64,000 nt of DNA, taken from positions 144,222 to 208,221 of the forward strand of contig JACTAT010000111.1 in the NCBI GenBank assembly GCA_014526335.1, given 5' to 3'. The stretch's first letter is position 1, and every line of letters starts with the position of its first letter. Below are positions 63,018 to 64,000 of the stretch, one piece after another. Source of the stretch: Chrysaora quinquecirrha (lineage: Eukaryota > Cnidaria > Scyphozoa > Semaeostomeae > Pelagiidae). The position numbers and the translations under genes are program-made. A model generated the notes under the pieces. The model was given only the letters and a program-made list of their open reading frames with translations, was not told the DNA's origin and did no database searches.

Positions 63018-63214
63018 TCAAACATTAAAACACTTGCTACAGTAGCCATCTTGTTCCGGCCTCCCATACATATTGCAGCCTTGTTTTCGACACGGCTGGT
63101 TACCAAGCAAACTGGTTATAGGATCGGCGTACTGCGCTTGTGTTGTCGATGGTAATGGTCCTCGTCCATAGTTATAAATTTCTGGCGACATTTGAGGTAA
63201 TCTTTGCTGATTTC
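63018..63214 (-). CDS. Last exon of an A20-type zinc-finger protein
   Basis: A TTTCAG acceptor precedes 63214; the frame reads LPQMSPEIYNYGRGPLPST and ends with PCRKQGCNMYGRPEQDGYCS then KCFNV and stop. The C-x4-C-x11-C-x2-C spacing and the GYCSKCF ending define an A20 zinc finger, a ubiquitin-binding module at the C-terminus of A20/TNFAIP3 and OTUD7 (Cezanne) deubiquitinases. Which of these it is cannot be told, since the catalytic exons lie beyond the right edge. The zinc finger is six residues from the stop. Confidence 0.8.
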
Positions 63215-64000
63215 CTGAAAACGAGAAAATAATACGTGAGGTACTAGATGGAGATTTAAAAAGTTAAAAGTTAGCCTATACACAGCAGAGGGGAATGCAT
63301 GCGCCTCTTAGGAGCGGCAGTCTATTAAACATCCAAGAGCGGCACCGCCAAGCAATTGCTATTAGATTGCTAAGGGGATTGTTGCCATCCCACAGTGAAG
63401 TTATAATTCAAGGCTAAGGCTAAGTGTAAGCGGGGTCAGTTGTTTTCTTACACTCAAACCTATACATAGCCATACCTAGAGGGCCGTCGAGAAAGAGCAG
63501 GGCTCTCGGGTTATTAAATCTAACACGGCACTTAGACGGTTTTGAGGTAAGCATATAGGAGAAATTCCATTTTTGCGGGCCCTTTTAGAATCAGGACCCC
63601 GGACCTTCACCCCGCCAGACGCCCTCTCAACGATACTGTGGAAGGTAAATTTCCTCTTTACAGTATGGACAGAAAAAGGTGGACGGAAAACGGGAAGCGG
63701 TGCGAGAAGTTCCCGTCCATCAAATAGCTGACTGGAGATCACCTTTCAAAAATGGAAAGCCAACGAACAGGCATACCGTTTCGAAGTTCTAACCGCACAT
63801 GCACAGTACCGCATTTTCGTTCGACGGTATATTGATTCAGCCTCAAGTGCATCTTATAAGCAGGGAGCTAACTATTTTGCAGTAGCCTAGATGATTGCTC
63901 TAGGTGGTTTTTGAATTCAGGGCCGTACTGTAATCGAAGAAAATCTTAAAGGGGCTTTTTTTCGTCGAACACTCCTCAGAGTCTAAGACCAATAGGATAA
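63215..64000. other. Intron or upstream sequence of the A20-finger gene, right edge
   Basis: An 88-codon minus-strand open frame at 63476-63742 has no splice-consistent borders and no recognisable motif. I treat it as non-coding. Confidence 0.4.

Noticed and set aside
63476..63742. 88-codon minus-strand frame near the right edge
   Set aside because: No splice-consistent borders or recognisable motif; probably chance.

Overview
The window is animal nuclear DNA: AT-rich, full of introns with GT/AG boundaries, and loaded with MITE-like repeats and microsatellites. Conserved host genes (eIF1A, prefoldin subunit 3, eL24, DCAF6, class I alpha-mannosidase, CCDC28) point to a metazoan. Gene style and repeat content fit a cnidarian, probably an anthozoan, but the species cannot be fixed from the sequence alone.

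Layout. 1-7.3 kb: 5' part of a class I alpha-1,2-mannosidase gene (minus). 7.4-11.5 kb: microsatellites, fold-back elements and MITEs. 11.5-14.2 kb: eIF1A gene (minus; last exon(s) not found), head to head with prefoldin subunit 3 (VBP1, plus, ATG at 14492). 14.53-33.79 kb: a 19,256-bp DNA transposon inserted inside VBP1 coding exon 1. 33.8-40.1 kb: rest of VBP1. 41.8-47.8 kb: DCAF6 (plus), cut by a 500-N gap (47757-48256). 48.3-54.4 kb: IQ-motif/coiled-coil gene (minus), its 3' end also lost at the gap. 54.9-56.7 kb: CCDC28 (plus). 57.8-61.1 kb: ribosomal protein eL24 (minus). 63.0-63.2 kb: last exon of an A20-zinc-finger gene (minus).

The main find is the giant transposon. It is bounded by a perfect 9-bp target-site duplication and very long terminal inverted repeats (about 2.8 kb left, 5.0 kb right). 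Each repeat carries an array of a 168-bp satellite, about 11-12 copies on the left and about 25 on the right. The core has one minus-strand multi-exon gene whose splice phases all agree. It predicts a polyprotein of about 2,700 residues in this order: SGNH esterase, basic linker, zinc-binding region, Mutator-like DDE transposase with C-x2-H, PHD finger, ubiquitin-specific protease, Ulp1-type SUMO protease. A one-base frame break lies inside the USP domain. The insertion splits VBP1 at codon 14. Removing the element and one copy of the duplication restores an in-frame exon, so the event is probably young and may be heterozygous.
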